Positions 28,955 to 38,277 are shown, counted from the first letter of the stretch. The stretch is 64,000 nt of DNA from Acinetobacter colistiniresistens (GCF_000413935.1 NZ_KE340382.1:1-64000); one strand, 5' to 3'. Program-made: numbers and translations. The notes: generated by a model from the sequence alone, not told the origin.

Positions 28955-29152
28955 TTAGAATGTCGGTCGAATTGTTATAATGACTTTATGCCCACCATCA
29001 TGCTGATTGACAATGTGATGCACATTTGCAATTTCACCCTCAACTTCAGCATCTGGCCCATAAAAAATTCGGATGGTTTCACCCTTTCTTGGCACGATAC
29101 TCAGTTCAGTTTCAAATGCGCCTTGCTGTAACCCTTCTACACTCACTAACAT
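28955..29152 (-). CDS. Small conserved-type hypothetical protein
   Basis: A 65-aa soluble protein (MLVSVEGLQQGAFETELSI start). Alternating beta-type segments (ETIRIFYGP, VEGEIANVHHIV, GHKVIITIRPTF) suggest a small beta-barrel or SH3-like fold. No signal or membrane segment. The composition looks coding and a terminator lies just after it, so I consider it a real gene, but function is unknown. Confidence 0.6.
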   Translation of the reverse strand: MLVSVEGLQQGAFETELSIVPRKGETIRIFYGPDAEVEGEIANVHHIVNQHDGGHKVIITIRPTF

Positions 29153-29257
29153 GTTTTTACCCTGATGTTGTTTTCTCTACTGTAAAAAGATTCCAGTGCA
29201 AAAGTCTAATCGAACCTGTTTGGGTTATGTAATCTTCAAGTCAATCAAGAGATTGAT

Positions 29258-29635
29258 TTAATCCTCATAATCCAAGTCATCTTCATCCACATTGATAAAG
29301 TCTGGTTCAGGCGTTTGTTCAAATTGTACGGCGAGAATATCTTTTTGTTGAAGTAAACTGGCTTTAGCGACACGATGCATTCCATCCATGACTCTCCCTT
29401 GCGCACACAAGATAATTGGATAACTTAGATCAGCGTCTTGAATCAATTGAAAGTGCTCAATGATTTGTTGGGTTGTTGGATATTGATCTGGAAACCAATA
29501 GGCTTCGTTTAACTCTTGAATATCAGCCAATAAAACCTTCTTAGGCATCAAGTTTTGGGTTAACTTAAGCAAATGATGTACATCCCAGATATAAGTATCC
29601 TTACCCACTGCTCTAAAGTGATATTGTCTGCGCAT
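29258..29635 (-). CDS. ParB/sulfiredoxin-fold-like small protein
   Basis: A 125-aa protein whose central part (LSYPIILCAQGRVMDGMHRVAKASLL, about 74-99) resembles the core of ParB-N/Srx-fold proteins, where a DGxHR motif contributes to nucleotide binding. It ends in an acidic tail (NVDEDDLDYED). It has no helix-turn-helix, so it is not a partition protein in the usual sense. It is 24 nt downstream of a NADAR-family gene on the same strand, a possible functional pair in nucleotide or ADP-ribose metabolism (inference). Confidence 0.7.
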   Translation of the reverse strand: MRRQYHFRAVGKDTYIWDVHHLLKLTQNLMPKKVLLADIQELNEAYWFPDQYPTTQQIIEHFQLIQDADLSYPIILCAQGRVMDGMHRVAKASLLQQKDILAVQFEQTPEPDFINVDEDDLDYED

Positions 29636-29659
29636 AATTACTCCTAGATCAGCTAAATA

Positions 29660-30220
29660 CTACAAAGTTGAAAGCTGGATACGAACCTGCATGAGTGCAA
29701 AACCAAGTAAGTTTAGCCCCTGCCATTGGCTCGGATCTTGGATCTGCTGGTGATCTTGTGCCAGACCAATTCCCCAAACCTTATCAACAGGCGATGCTTC
29801 AACCAAAATACGATCATGTGTGGCAAGTAAGAAATCGCTTAATTCTGGATATTGTGAGAATTTGGCCAAATTTGCCTGTACCACGATTTCAAAACGTTTT
29901 TGCTGCCAGAGCTGTTCATCATAGTGCTGTACTTTACGACCGAGCTGTTTTGCTTCATTTGGATGTGTGACCTTCAAAATCTGATCAAATACCTCATCAT
30001 CATTAAAGAGTTTGGCTTTTTGTGCCATCATATAATGTTCAGCCGTGAGATATTCAACGCCATCCTGTTTAAATGGCGATGGAAACCACTGGCTAAAACA
30101 ACTTTTATCCACATGATTGTTTTGCTTTGGGGTATGTCCCCAGAAATATAAATATTTAAATTGACGCCCTTGTTGGACTTGTTGAATTAAATCATTTAAA
30201 AATTGTTCGTCTTGCATCAT
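29660..30220 (-). CDS. NADAR-family (YbiA-like) protein
   Basis: NADAR proteins are N-glycosidases acting on riboflavin intermediates or on ADP-ribosylated nucleobases; some are antitoxins to ADP-ribosyltransferases. The 186-aa protein has the family landmarks FWGHT (about 27), FSQWFPSPF, YLTAEHYMMAQKAKLF, HPNEAKQLGR, LLATHDRILVEASPVDKVWGIG and LLGFALMQVR. It appears complete. No ADP-ribosyltransferase toxin gene is adjacent; the neighbour is the ParB-like gene. Precise substrate unknown. Confidence 0.9.
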   Translation of the reverse strand: MMQDEQFLNDLIQQVQQGRQFKYLYFWGHTPKQNNHVDKSCFSQWFPSPFKQDGVEYLTAEHYMMAQKAKLFNDDEVFDQILKVTHPNEAKQLGRKVQHYDEQLWQQKRFEIVVQANLAKFSQYPELSDFLLATHDRILVEASPVDKVWGIGLAQDHQQIQDPSQWQGLNLLGFALMQVRIQLSTL

Positions 30221-30264
30221 CTATCTCTGATTATTATCTATTGTTGAAAATCCAATACCCTAAA

Positions 30265-30297
30265 AATAAAAAAGACCGCTAAAAAGCGGCCTTCTTT
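30265..30297 (-). terminator. Terminator after rplT
   Basis: On the minus strand AAGGCCGCT / AGCGGTCTT hairpin followed by TTTTATTTTT; it ends the rpmI-rplT transcript here, cutting it off from pheS. Confidence 0.88.
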
Positions 30298-30309
30298 GAA
30301 TCTCTAAGC

Positions 30310-30669
30310 TTATGCAGCTAATGCGCCTTTAGCTTTTTCAGCTAAAGCAGCAAATGCGATTGCATCATGCATAGCGATGTCAGCTAATACGCGACGGTCG
30401 ATGATCACTTGAGCTTTTTTCAAGCCATCGATCATACGGCTGTATGACAAACCGTTTTGACGAGCACCAGCATTGATACGCGCAATCCATAAAGCACGGA
30501 ATTGACGTTTCTTTTGACGGCGGTCACGGTAAGCGTATTGACCAGCTTTGATTACCGCTTGGAACGCTACGCGATAAACGCGTGAACGAGCACCATAGTA
30601 ACCTTTAGCGCGAGCAAGAATTTTTTTGTGACGGCGATGAGCCACTACACCACGTTTTACACGAGCCAT
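30310..30669 (-). CDS. rplT: Large ribosomal subunit protein bL20
   Basis: Early 23S rRNA assembly protein. The 119-aa protein has the basic N-terminal extension ([26 protein letters not shown]) and the globular C-terminal part ([28 protein letters not shown]). In E. coli L20 represses rpmI-rplT translation by binding leader RNA. It lies 11 nt downstream of rpmI. Confidence 0.98.
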   Translation of the reverse strand: MARVKRGVVAHRRHKKILARAKGYYGARSRVYRVAFQAVIKAGQYAYRDRRQKKRQFRALWIARINAGARQNGLSYSRMIDGLKKAQVIIDRRVLADIAMHDAIAFAALAEKAKGALAA

Positions 30670-30680
30670 TTATAATCTCC

Positions 30681-30875
30681 TTAGATGTATGGGCACATAG
30701 CACGAACTGATGCAACGTCACTTACGTGAACCATTACACAACCGCGCAATTGACGGATACGCTTAGCAGATTTTTTGGTCAAAATGTGGCGCTTGAATGC
30801 TTGTTTGCGCTTGAAACCGTTTGCAGTCGCTTTAAAGCGTTTAGCTGCACCACGGCGAGTTTTTAACTTAGCCAT
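30681..30875 (-). CDS. rpmI: Large ribosomal subunit protein bL35
   Basis: Small basic ribosomal protein of 64 aa ([17 protein letters not shown] start). The frame stays open 38 codons upstream, but that part has no ribosomal-protein character; the ATG at 30875 is preceded by AAAGAGG, an excellent ribosome site. The encoded protein ends [10 protein letters not shown]. It is co-transcribed with rplT, but infC, its usual neighbour, is 4.6 kb away. Confidence 0.97.
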   Translation of the reverse strand: MAKLKTRRGAAKRFKATANGFKRKQAFKRHILTKKSAKRIRQLRGCVMVHVSDVASVRAMCPYI

Positions 30876-31111
30876 AGTAACCTCTTTTGGGCACCTGTTC
30901 GGCACGTTTGCACTATTGCAAATCAACCTGCAGGTAAGGAAGGCAGTATCATATAGTATCTCTACCCAAAACAAAAGCAGAATGCTCATTTTTTGACAGA
31001 AATAGCGCTGTTTTCAGCAAACGTTATTTCCCATAATTAATTCTCAAACGATGAGAAACATGCACAAAATCAGCGCATATAATAAATACAAATTCTTAAA
31101 TCTCTATCCAT
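30876..31111. promoter_or_regulatory. Divergent rpmI / MFS promoter region and rpmI leader
   Basis: This gap of about 236 bp must contain a stand-alone rpmI-rplT promoter on the minus strand and the promoter of the MFS gene on the plus strand. It includes a palindromic patch near 30930-30960 (CCTGCAGG, GATACTATATGATACTG on the minus strand). In E. coli L20 binds RNA in this neighbourhood, so an L20 leader element is expected, but I could not fold it with confidence. Confidence 0.45.
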
Positions 31112-32365
31112 ATGAATATACAGAATGACGCTTTCGCCGCCTTGCGCTATCGGGATTTCTCTATCGTCACCCTCAATCAATTTTGCTTAACGCTGGCGAT
31201 CTTGATTCAGGAAATTATCGTGGCGTATTCACTCTATCAAATCACACGTGACCCACTTACGCTGGGTTTCATTGGTCTGGCCGAAGCGATTCCCTTCATC
31301 ACCCTGTCCTTATGGGGGGGATATTTTGCGGATAAGCTGAATAAGCAAAGTATTATGAAAGTCTGTTTATTCTTTTCCATTCCTTTGCCTTTGGTGCTTT
31401 GGAGCTTATTCCATTTACATGGCTTAGAAAAAATTGGCATTAGCACGCTGTCTTGGGGTATCTATGCCGTCATCTTTGCCTTAGGCACCATTCGGGGTTT
31501 TTACAATCCATCTGCGACCTCACTGAAACCTTTTTTGATTCCACGTGAACTGTATGCCAATGGTGCCACTTGGACCACTATTGGCTGGCAAAGTGGTGTG
31601 ATCATTGGGCCAATGCTGGGTGGTTTTATGCTGGCCTTTCTTGGCCGAGAAAACAGTCTCTTTGCCGTATCGATCTTATTGGCGGTCTGTTTTATTTTGA
31701 TTAATTGCTTACAGAACCGTACTTTCCCAAAAATGGAAACTGAGAATGTCCTGCAAAGCCTGACCGATGGTTTCCGCTTTATCTGGAAAACCAAGATTGT
31801 TCTGTGGGCTATTTCACTGGATCTCGTTTCCGTTCTATTTGGTGGCGTGATTGCCCTTTTGCCGATTTTTGCTGAAGAAATTTTAAAGGTGGGGCCTGAA
31901 GGTCTTGGCTATTTACGTGCTGCGCCATCGATTGGTGCACTAATCACCATGATTGTACTAACCAAGTTCCCTCCTATGCATCATGCGTGGCGTAATATGC
32001 TGTTGGCCGTCGCGGGCTTTGGTATTTTTACCATTTTGTTCGCCTTCTCAAACAATATGTGGTTGTCCCTATTTGCCCTAGCCATGACAGGGGCTTGTGA
32101 CAGTGTTTCCGTTGTAGTTCGTCAAACTGTATTGCAAATTTTCCCACCCGAAAATATGCGAGGCCGTGTCGCAGCAGTAAACGGCATGTTTGTATCTTCA
32201 AGCAATGAACTAGGTGCTTTTGAATCAGGTCTCGCAGCTAAATATCTTGGCACCATCACCGCAACCATTCTTGGCGGTTGTATGACACTGGCGGTGGTGA
32301 GTTACTGCTGGTTTAAAACCAGTGACTTATTCAAAGTTGATATCACTAAAGGCAATAATCAATAA
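31112..32365 (+). CDS. MFS transporter (EntS-like, MFS_3)
   Basis: Twelve-helix proton-driven exporter of 417 aa. Typical features: FAALRYRDFSIVTLNQF at the N-terminus, LGFIGLAEAIPFITLSLWGGYFADKLNKQ (loop 2-3 motif) and MRGRVAAVNGMF in the C-terminal half. The closest class in my judgement is the EntS-type group that exports siderophores or small drugs, but no siderophore genes are nearby, so the substrate is unknown. Monocistronic, with a terminator that reaches the stop codon of the convergent gene. Confidence 0.85.
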   Translation: MNIQNDAFAALRYRDFSIVTLNQFCLTLAILIQEIIVAYSLYQITRDPLTLGFIGLAEAIPFITLSLWGGYFADKLNKQSIMKVCLFFSIPLPLVLWSLFHLHGLEKIGISTLSWGIYAVIFALGTIRGFYNPSATSLKPFLIPRELYANGATWTTIGWQSGVIIGPMLGGFMLAFLGRENSLFAVSILLAVCFILINCLQNRTFPKMETENVLQSLTDGFRFIWKTKIVLWAISLDLVSVLFGGVIALLPIFAEEILKVGPEGLGYLRAAPSIGALITMIVLTKFPPMHHAWRNMLLAVAGFGIFTILFAFSNNMWLSLFALAMTGACDSVSVVVRQTVLQIFPPENMRGRVAAVNGMFVSSSNELGAFESGLAAKYLGTITATILGGCMTLAVVSYCWFKTSDLFKVDITKGNNQ

Positions 32366-32368
32366 ACT

Positions 32369-32401
32369 GAAAGGGAAAGCATCATATCTTTCCCTTTTTT
32401 A
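32369..32401 (+). terminator. Terminator after the MFS gene
   Basis: AAAGGGAAAG / CTTTCCCTTT with an 8-nt loop and a T-run that runs into the stop of the minus-strand YqaA gene. Confidence 0.85.
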
Positions 32402-32839
32402 AAAGATTCCTAAATAGAGTGCGTATAAGGTGAGATATCGCCCACCTTTGGCGATTGTGACAATCAACAAGAATCGCCAAAAGTTTTCTTTCATCAACCC
32501 AGCAATCAAGGTAATGGGATCACCAATCACGGGCGTCCAACTCAGTAGCAATGAATAAAAACCATATTTATGATAAATCTGTTGTGCTTGTAGCAACCGT
32601 TGCTCTGAAACAGGAAACCATTTCTTATCTTTAAAATGTTCAATTTTCAGTCCAAGCCACCAATTCACACAGGAACCCAAGACATTACCAATGGTCGCAA
32701 CTAAAATTAGATAAAAAGGATTTGAAAGTCCTTGTACCAATAATGTCATTAATACCGCTTCAGACTGTAACGGTAATAAGGTCGCAGCGCCAAAGGCTGA
32801 GAGAAATAATAAAAAATAGGACATCAAAACAGGATTCAC
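32399..32839 (-). CDS. YqaA-family (DedA-like, VTT fold) membrane protein
   Basis: A 146-aa membrane protein with about four to five hydrophobic segments. Key regions are FLSAFGAATLLPLQSEAVLM, ATIGNVLGSCVNWWLG and LLSWTPVIGDPITLIAGLM, which match the YqaA branch of the DedA/SNARE-associated family, implicated in lipid scrambling or membrane homeostasis. The N-terminus seems full. It is 49 nt downstream of the arylamine acetyltransferase gene and may be co-transcribed. Confidence 0.85.
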   Translation of the reverse strand: MNPVLMSYFLLFLSAFGAATLLPLQSEAVLMTLLVQGLSNPFYLILVATIGNVLGSCVNWWLGLKIEHFKDKKWFPVSEQRLLQAQQIYHKYGFYSLLLSWTPVIGDPITLIAGLMKENFWRFLLIVTIAKGGRYLTLYALYLGIF

Positions 32840-32888
32840 TCAAACTAGGATCAGCACATCATCAAGAGCAGACCTTATAACGTGAACA

Positions 32889-33740
32889 CTATGGATTCAA
32901 GGCTAATTTTGCCCAAGCTGCTTTAAGCTGCTGTTGCGAAATATTCATTCGAAATACGGTTTTAATCACATCCTCAAACGCTTCAAAAGTGGATAACTCT
33001 TTTTTATCAGATTGTCCTTTGCCATGAATTCGAAGTACACCATCTTTGAGCGTCGTACGTGCAATGGTGTTGGCTGTAAACAACATTAAATGCTGGGTAA
33101 ACAAGGATTCAGGCGAGGTCGAAATATACCAATTGGCAACCAAGGCATCCGCATCTGCAATATGCTGTTGGGGGTTAATCGCATAGACATTCACCCACTG
33201 ATCCTGAAGGTAAACTTGCAGCATATATTTCATCTCGGTTAATACCGAATGATCCAAACCACTCTGCTCGACATCTACCCATCTAAAGGGTTCTAATGGT
33301 GTTTGCTGTGTTTCACCAATTTGATCAAGAGACAAGGTCGTAGTTGGTGTCATCCCGCCAAATCCTGGATCATATAAGAACAATTGCTGATTGATACGAA
33401 CCACTGTGACCAAATGTGTACGCACAGGTGTAGTGATCGGCGTACTCTGATAATAGACCCGACCCAACACGTTATAGGCTTCATAGCCCAATTCAGTCAG
33501 TGCAATTCTGGTCAAGGTACTCTGCTCAAGGCAATAGCCTTCGCGTCCATCAAACAATAATTTCTGAGCAAGTTGATAGGGTTCTAAAGAGACCTCCTCT
33601 CCAAGAAAAGAAGAAAAATTGCCAAAAGGAATGGTTTGCACATGCAGGTTTAGTAAGGTCTTAAGATGATCCAAGGTCGGTAAAAATTCGCCTTCAAAAC
33701 CAAGCTTTTTTAAATAAAGGGCGGATATTTGAGTTTGCAT
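32889..33740 (-). CDS. Arylamine N-acetyltransferase
   Basis: Cytoplasmic enzyme that moves acetyl from acetyl-CoA to arylamines or hydrazines. The 283-aa protein shows the Cys-His-Asp triad: Cys in GREGYCLEQSTL (about 70), His in RTHLVTVVRI (about 107) and Asp in YDPGFGGMTP (about 122). The first residues resemble other NATs (LYLKKLGFEGE). The physiological substrate is unknown. Length is slightly above the 275-aa norm. Upstream lies the unknown membrane protein gene at 33861. Confidence 0.93.
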   Translation of the reverse strand: MQTQISALYLKKLGFEGEFLPTLDHLKTLLNLHVQTIPFGNFSSFLGEEVSLEPYQLAQKLLFDGREGYCLEQSTLTRIALTELGYEAYNVLGRVYYQSTPITTPVRTHLVTVVRINQQLFLYDPGFGGMTPTTTLSLDQIGETQQTPLEPFRWVDVEQSGLDHSVLTEMKYMLQVYLQDQWVNVYAINPQQHIADADALVANWYISTSPESLFTQHLMLFTANTIARTTLKDGVLRIHGKGQSDKKELSTFEAFEDVIKTVFRMNISQQQLKAAWAKLALNP

Positions 33741-33860
33741 GATACGTTATCTTTTTTGAACTTAAAGCATCGTAGCTTGAACATGCGCAGACCAGATGAA
33801 AAATTACACAATTATAAAACAACCATGCTAAGAGAAATAAAAGTATGGTTTTACCAGAAA

Positions 33861-34310
33861 TTAGTTTTTGCTTTTGGCTGTTCTTGATCGGACAGAAAAA
33901 TGTACGACTGAAAAAATGAATGGAAAAAGAAATCCGATCCAAAAGGTCAGATCAGACCTGACCATTTTTTGGTACCAGGTCAGCTGTATTTCACCCGCAG
34001 AGACTGCTGCCCAGTCAATAGGCACGGTAAGATCAAGATAAATGTATAACACTAGATATACATTTAAAAATCCAACAAACACCACTGTACTGAAATATGA
34101 ATTTCCTGTTTCAAGCTGCAACCAAGCAAATAAAGATGAAAAAATTAAACTGAGACTTCCGATAAAGGCGAAAACAATAAACCAGAAAATATCAATTCCA
34201 AGAAAATACTGCATGAGGCTGCATGAAATTGCCGTTATCAACAACAATCCCATCGCAATCACCCAATGTTTGAAATAGCAACGCCATCCAGCCTTTTGAT
34301 TCGGGCTCAT
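33861..34310 (-). CDS. Hypothetical four-helix membrane protein
   Basis: A 149-aa protein with four predicted membrane helices (about 16-34, 40-62, 74-93 and 125-143) and charged ends. No family recognised. Its start overlaps the GST gene stop by 4 nt (ATGA-type junction), so it is co-translated with the GST. A/T content is higher than in neighbours. Confidence 0.68.
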   Translation of the reverse strand: MSPNQKAGWRCYFKHWVIAMGLLLITAISCSLMQYFLGIDIFWFIVFAFIGSLSLIFSSLFAWLQLETGNSYFSTVVFVGFLNVYLVLYIYLDLTVPIDWAAVSAGEIQLTWYQKMVRSDLTFWIGFLFPFIFSVVHFSVRSRTAKSKN

Positions 34311-34927
34311 CCCACTTTGATCGATAAGGCTTTTTGTATCGCAGGACGAGCTGTAAGACGTTCAATGTAGTCTTTCACATAAGGATAGTCCTCAAGTTGA
34401 ATACCTTGCCACTCGTAACGTAATGCCCAAGGCAAGATTGCCATATCGGCAATCGAGTATTCACCTGCCACAAACTTTTGCCCAATCAATTGCTTATTTA
34501 AAACAGTATAAAGTCTTTTGGTTTCATTGATATAACGTTCAATGGCATAAGGAATTCGTTCGGGTGCAAATTTATTGAAATGATGATTTTGTCCCAGCAT
34601 TGGACCAAAACCGCCCATTTGCCACATCAACCACTGTTCCACCTCAACACGCTCTTGTTCATCTGTTGGATAAAACAGTCCAGTTTTTCGACCTAAATAT
34701 TGCAAGATCGCACCTGACTCAAACACTGAAATCGGTTCACCTCGTGGGCCATTTTGATCAACAATTGCTGGAATTTTATTATTGGGAGAAATTCTTAGAA
34801 AATCAGGTTGAAACTGATCGTTTTCTAAAATATTAATTGGGAAAATCTGATAGTCGAGTCCCATTTCCTCTAAGGCAATTGTTATTTTATGCCCATTGGG
34901 TGTCCCCCAATAATATAAGTCAATCAT
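34307..34927 (-). CDS. Glutathione S-transferase, YfcG/YghU (Nu-class)-like
   Basis: A 206-aa GST with thioredoxin-fold N-terminal domain and helical C-terminal domain. The segment WGTPNGHKITIALEEMGL is characteristic of Nu-class enzymes such as E. coli YfcG, which have disulfide reductase activity towards small molecules using glutathione. NKIPAIVD holds the cis-Pro and FESGAILQYL the gamma-Glu binding motif. It heads a two-gene unit with the membrane protein. Confidence 0.92.
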   Translation of the reverse strand: MIDLYYWGTPNGHKITIALEEMGLDYQIFPINILENDQFQPDFLRISPNNKIPAIVDQNGPRGEPISVFESGAILQYLGRKTGLFYPTDEQERVEVEQWLMWQMGGFGPMLGQNHHFNKFAPERIPYAIERYINETKRLYTVLNKQLIGQKFVAGEYSIADMAILPWALRYEWQGIQLEDYPYVKDYIERLTARPAIQKALSIKVG

Positions 34928-35054
34928 TTATATTGTCCTGTTCATCATTATCTTGACTGTTTTTTGCGTTATAGCACACTTTCTACTTACTGATCAGCAA
35001 ATAAGCACGAAAAGAAACAATAAAGCCGTGTTTTCAAAGACAATGTTTGGAAAC

Positions 35055-35375
35055 TTAAACTTGGCTTTGCAAGAATTCTCTGGCCTTTTCACCGACAAAT
35101 TTACGACCTGCATTGCTGCCATTGATCCATTCATCAACAGAAAATAAATCAAACATACCGACTTTGAATAAGGTGGGTACAGCCAAAGTTAACTCGTCTT
35201 CTACAGTGCCACGAACGCCTGCATTATAGAGATTAATATTGTGCAACATGGTGGCAACTGTTCCTGTTTGGACACGACTGCCATCTTTGAGTTTAACCTG
35301 AGGCAGAACCTCACCGTCTTGTACTACTTTTTGATTAATTTCAGAGAGTTGTTCTGTACCTATGATTATAGACAT
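35055..35375 (-). CDS. Hypothetical protein of 106 aa
   Basis: A soluble, acidic protein beginning MSIIIGTEQLSEINQKVV, without signal or membrane helix. The middle (VQTGTVATMLHNINLYNAG, then FKVGMFDLFSVDEWI) looks conserved and structured, but I do not recognise the family. It is isolated, between the infC terminator and the GST gene, on the same strand. AGGAAAAAATAC precedes the ATG. Function unknown. Confidence 0.7.
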   Translation of the reverse strand: MSIIIGTEQLSEINQKVVQDGEVLPQVKLKDGSRVQTGTVATMLHNINLYNAGVRGTVEDELTLAVPTLFKVGMFDLFSVDEWINGSNAGRKFVGEKAREFLQSQV

Positions 35376-35490
35376 GTATTTTTTCCTATTTTGGAATAGT
35401 GTAATTATCCGGCAAGCAAGCCTTGTCTGTTTTCATTATACCGAATGATGCTTAACGTTTTTTTAATAAAACAACCTATGATTTTAGACA

Positions 35491-35523
35491 TAAAAAAGCA
35501 CCGCCTATTGCGGTGCTTTTTCT
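35491..35523 (-). terminator. Terminator after infC
   Basis: On the minus strand AAAAGCACCGC / GCGGTGCTTTTTT with a 5-nt loop and T-run. It separates infC from any downstream ribosomal genes. Confidence 0.92.
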
Positions 35524-35532
35524 AAGAAAAAA

Positions 35533-36084
35533 TTACTTTTTCTTTTTCGGACCAAGCAACATGCCCATCTGACGGCCTTCCATCTTCGGAGCTTGTTCAA
35601 CAACACCAAACTCAGCAACGTCAGCTTCAATTTTTTGTAATTGAGCTAAACCAAGCTGTTGGTGTGCCATCTCACGACCACGGAAACGCAAAGTGATTTT
35701 CACCTTATTTCCTTCTTCAAGGAAACGTAAAATTGCACGCAATTTTACTTGGTAATCACCTACGTCCGTCGCTGGACGTAACTTGATTTCTTTCACTTGC
35801 ACTTGATGCTGTTTTTTCTTCGCATCTTTTTGCTTCTGTTTCAAGTCAAATAAGTGCTTGTTGTAGTCCATGATCTTACAAACAGGAGGTTCTGCATTCG
35901 CCACAATCTCAACAAGGTCAAGATTAGCTTCTTCTGCAGCACGCAATGCTTCATTTAATGAAACAACACCTTTTTGTTCCCCATCTGCAGCGACGAGGCG
36001 TACTTCTTTCGCACGGATCTCATCGTTAATTGCAGGACGGTTACTTTTAGCACCTTGTTGTTGGTTACGGTCAGGCTGTTTAAT
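35533..36084 (-). CDS. infC: Translation initiation factor IF-3 (ATT start)
   Basis: IF-3 binds the 30S subunit and checks initiation complexes, discriminating against non-standard start codons. Reading upstream of the first ATG/GTG/TTG-type start (35946) continues perfect IF-3 sequence ([19 protein letters not shown]), back to an ATT codon at 36084 with GGAG 8 nt ahead. No ATG/GTG/TTG exists in that stretch that would give a full protein, so ATT is the start, yielding 183 aa. In E. coli infC also starts with AUU and is thereby autoregulated. Domains: N-terminal (about 10-80), linker, C-terminal (about 90-175), ending GPKKKK. It follows thrS by 5 nt. Confidence 0.95.
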   Translation of the reverse strand: MKQPDRNQQQGAKSNRPAINDEIRAKEVRLVAADGEQKGVVSLNEALRAAEEANLDLVEIVANAEPPVCKIMDYNKHLFDLKQKQKDAKKKQHQVQVKEIKLRPATDVGDYQVKLRAILRFLEEGNKVKITLRFRGREMAHQQLGLAQLQKIEADVAEFGVVEQAPKMEGRQMGMLLGPKKKK

Positions 36085-36089
36085 CTTTA

Positions 36090-38012
36090 TTACTCCACGA
36101 TGTACCGGCCACGTTCGGCAACGGCAGATTTCACTAAGTCAATAAATGCATCTACTGACATAGTACCTAAATTTTTTCCTGAGCGAGTACGCACATTAAC
36201 TGTACCTTCTTCAACTTCTCGATCACCGAGAACCAGAAGGTAAGGAATACGCTCTAGGGTACGCTCACGAATCTTAAATCCGATCTTTTCATTTCTCAAG
36301 TCAGAAATGGCACGAAGACCATTTTCTTTGAGTTTTGCGACCACTTGTTCACTTGCTTCCGCTTGTGAATCGGTAATATTCATCACACAAGCTTGGATTG
36401 GTGCAAGCCAAGGTGGCATGAAACCCGCATAGTGTTCAATTAGTATACCAATAAAACGCTCGAAACTGCCAAGAATTGCACGATGCAACATGACTGGGTG
36501 ATCACGATCATTGTCTTCTGTCACAAAAGTAGCATCCAAACGCTCTGGCATATTTGGATCACACTGAATAGTACCGCACTGCCATACACGGCCTAAGCAG
36601 TCTTTCAATGAGAATTCAATTTTTGGACCATAGAATGCGCCTTCACCTGGTTGTAATTCCCAAGGTAAACCAGCGGCATCTAATGCATCTGCCAATGCTT
36701 TTTCAGCGGTATCCCACATTTCCTCACTACCTACACGTTTTTCAGGACGAGTAGATAATTTCATTTGAATTTCTTCAAAACCAAAATCTTTGTAAACAGC
36801 AAGTGTTAACTTGATAAAATCAGAAACTTCTTGTGCAATTTGGTCTTTGGTACAGAAGATATGCGCATCATCTTGAGTAAAACCACGAACACGCATAATG
36901 CCATGTAAAGAACCCGACGGTTCATTACGATGACAAGAACCAAACTCTGCTAGGCGAAGTGGTAGCTCACGATAAGATTTTAAACCTTGGTTAAACACTT
37001 GCACATGACATGGGCAATTCATTGGTTTTACAGCATAATGTCTATTCTCTGAATGAGTTGTAAACATATTCTCTGCATAGTTAGCCGCATGCCCTGATTT
37101 CTCCCATAGCACCAAATCAACGATTTGTGGTGTACGGATTTCTTGATAACCATTGTCTTGCTGAACTTTACGCATATATTGTTCAAGCACTTGGTAAATG
37201 GTCCAGCCATTCGGATGCCAGAACACCATACCCGGTGCTTCTTCTTGCATATGGAACAGGTCTAAAGCTTTACCAATTTTACGGTGGTCACGCTTTTCAG
37301 CTTCTTCAATACGTTTGATATAAGCAGCTAACTGCTTTTTGTCCGCCCAAGCAGTACCATAAATACGCTGTAGCTGTTCATTCTTCGCATCACCACGCCA
37401 GTAAGCACCAGAGATTTTAGTGAGTTTGAATGATTTTAAGAATTTAGTGTTTGGTACGTGCGGACCACGGCACATATCCAAATAATCTTGATGGTAGTAC
37501 AAGCCCATTTGTGTTTCGTTCGGCATGTCTGCAATCAAGCGTAATTTGTATTCTTCGCCACGTGCTGTGAATTCTGCAATCACTTCATCACGTGGAGTCA
37601 TCTTTTTGATGACGTCATAATCTTGGTCGATGAGCTTTTTCATGCGCTCTTCGATTGCAGCCATATCATCCAGAGTAAATGGACGTGGCATCCAGATGTC
37701 GTAGTAGAAACCTTCTTCGATCACCGGACCAATCACCATTTTCGCTTCTGGGAACAATTGCTTAACCGCATGTCCAACCAAGTGCGCACAAGAGTGACGA
37801 ATGATTTCTAAACCTTCTTCATCTTTAGGGGTAATAATCTGAACTGTTGCATCTTCTGTGATTAAATCACAAGCATCCACCAAGCGATCATTGATACGGC
37901 CAGCAACTGTATTTTTTGCAAGACCCGGACCAATGCTTTGAGCAAGTTCCATCACGGAAATCGGATGATCAAACTGTTTCTGATCACCATTTGGTAAAGT
38001 AATGATTGGCAT
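36090..38012 (-). CDS. thrS: Threonine-tRNA ligase
   Basis: Class II synthetase of 640 aa that charges tRNA-Thr. Domains in order: TGS (about 1-61; [20 protein letters not shown]), editing domain with [16 protein letters not shown] (about 73) and its Cys/His motif, catalytic core with motif 2 ([26 protein letters not shown]) and zinc-binding Cys in [10 protein letters not shown], and the anticodon-binding domain (about 535-640). AAGGA lies 7 nt before the ATG. The 265-bp upstream gap contains a TTGAGGC / GCCTCAA hairpin about 60 nt before the ATG. E. coli ThrRS controls its own leader; whether that occurs here is unknown. Confidence 0.98.
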   Translation of the reverse strand: MPIITLPNGDQKQFDHPISVMELAQSIGPGLAKNTVAGRINDRLVDACDLITEDATVQIITPKDEEGLEIIRHSCAHLVGHAVKQLFPEAKMVIGPVIEEGFYYDIWMPRPFTLDDMAAIEERMKKLIDQDYDVIKKMTPRDEVIAEFTARGEEYKLRLIADMPNETQMGLYYHQDYLDMCRGPHVPNTKFLKSFKLTKISGAYWRGDAKNEQLQRIYGTAWADKKQLAAYIKRIEEAEKRDHRKIGKALDLFHMQEEAPGMVFWHPNGWTIYQVLEQYMRKVQQDNGYQEIRTPQIVDLVLWEKSGHAANYAENMFTTHSENRHYAVKPMNCPCHVQVFNQGLKSYRELPLRLAEFGSCHRNEPSGSLHGIMRVRGFTQDDAHIFCTKDQIAQEVSDFIKLTLAVYKDFGFEEIQMKLSTRPEKRVGSEEMWDTAEKALADALDAAGLPWELQPGEGAFYGPKIEFSLKDCLGRVWQCGTIQCDPNMPERLDATFVTEDNDRDHPVMLHRAILGSFERFIGILIEHYAGFMPPWLAPIQACVMNITDSQAEASEQVVAKLKENGLRAISDLRNEKIGFKIRERTLERIPYLLVLGDREVEEGTVNVRTRSGKNLGTMSVDAFIDLVKSAVAERGRYIVE

Positions 38013-38073
38013 AATAAAATCCTTAAGGAGTGATGCCCTATACGAAGGAGCATATCACCGCGAGATTATGTAT

Positions 38074-38090
38074 TGAGGCGTAGCCTCAAA
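38074..38090 (-). other. Hairpin in the thrS leader
   Basis: Perfect inverted repeat TTGAGGC-TAC-GCCTCAA on the minus strand, about 60 nt before the thrS start codon. No T-run follows, so it is more likely a leader structure than a terminator. Confidence 0.45.
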
Positions 38091-38277
38091 AGATAAAAAA
38101 CGGCGGATAAAAAAGTACCCAAGATTTTACACGGGTTTAGCTGTGGATGAAACCTCTGAACCAGAAAAACCCAAGATCAGTCGCGATTCATCTCCGACTA
38201 AAGCCTAAATGCTTTAGACTCAATGACAGACTAGCTTAATCGTAATTAATGAAAAGAACAGAAAGGAAGCAAGACAC

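Noticed and set aside
29258..29635. Chromosome partition protein ParB
   Set aside because: Only a ParB-N-like core is visible; no helix-turn-helix and no parA nearby.
33694..33942. 82-codon minus-strand frame near the NAT gene
   Set aside because: Overlaps the 5' end of the NAT gene and the 3' end of the upstream membrane gene in another frame; no ribosome site or family.
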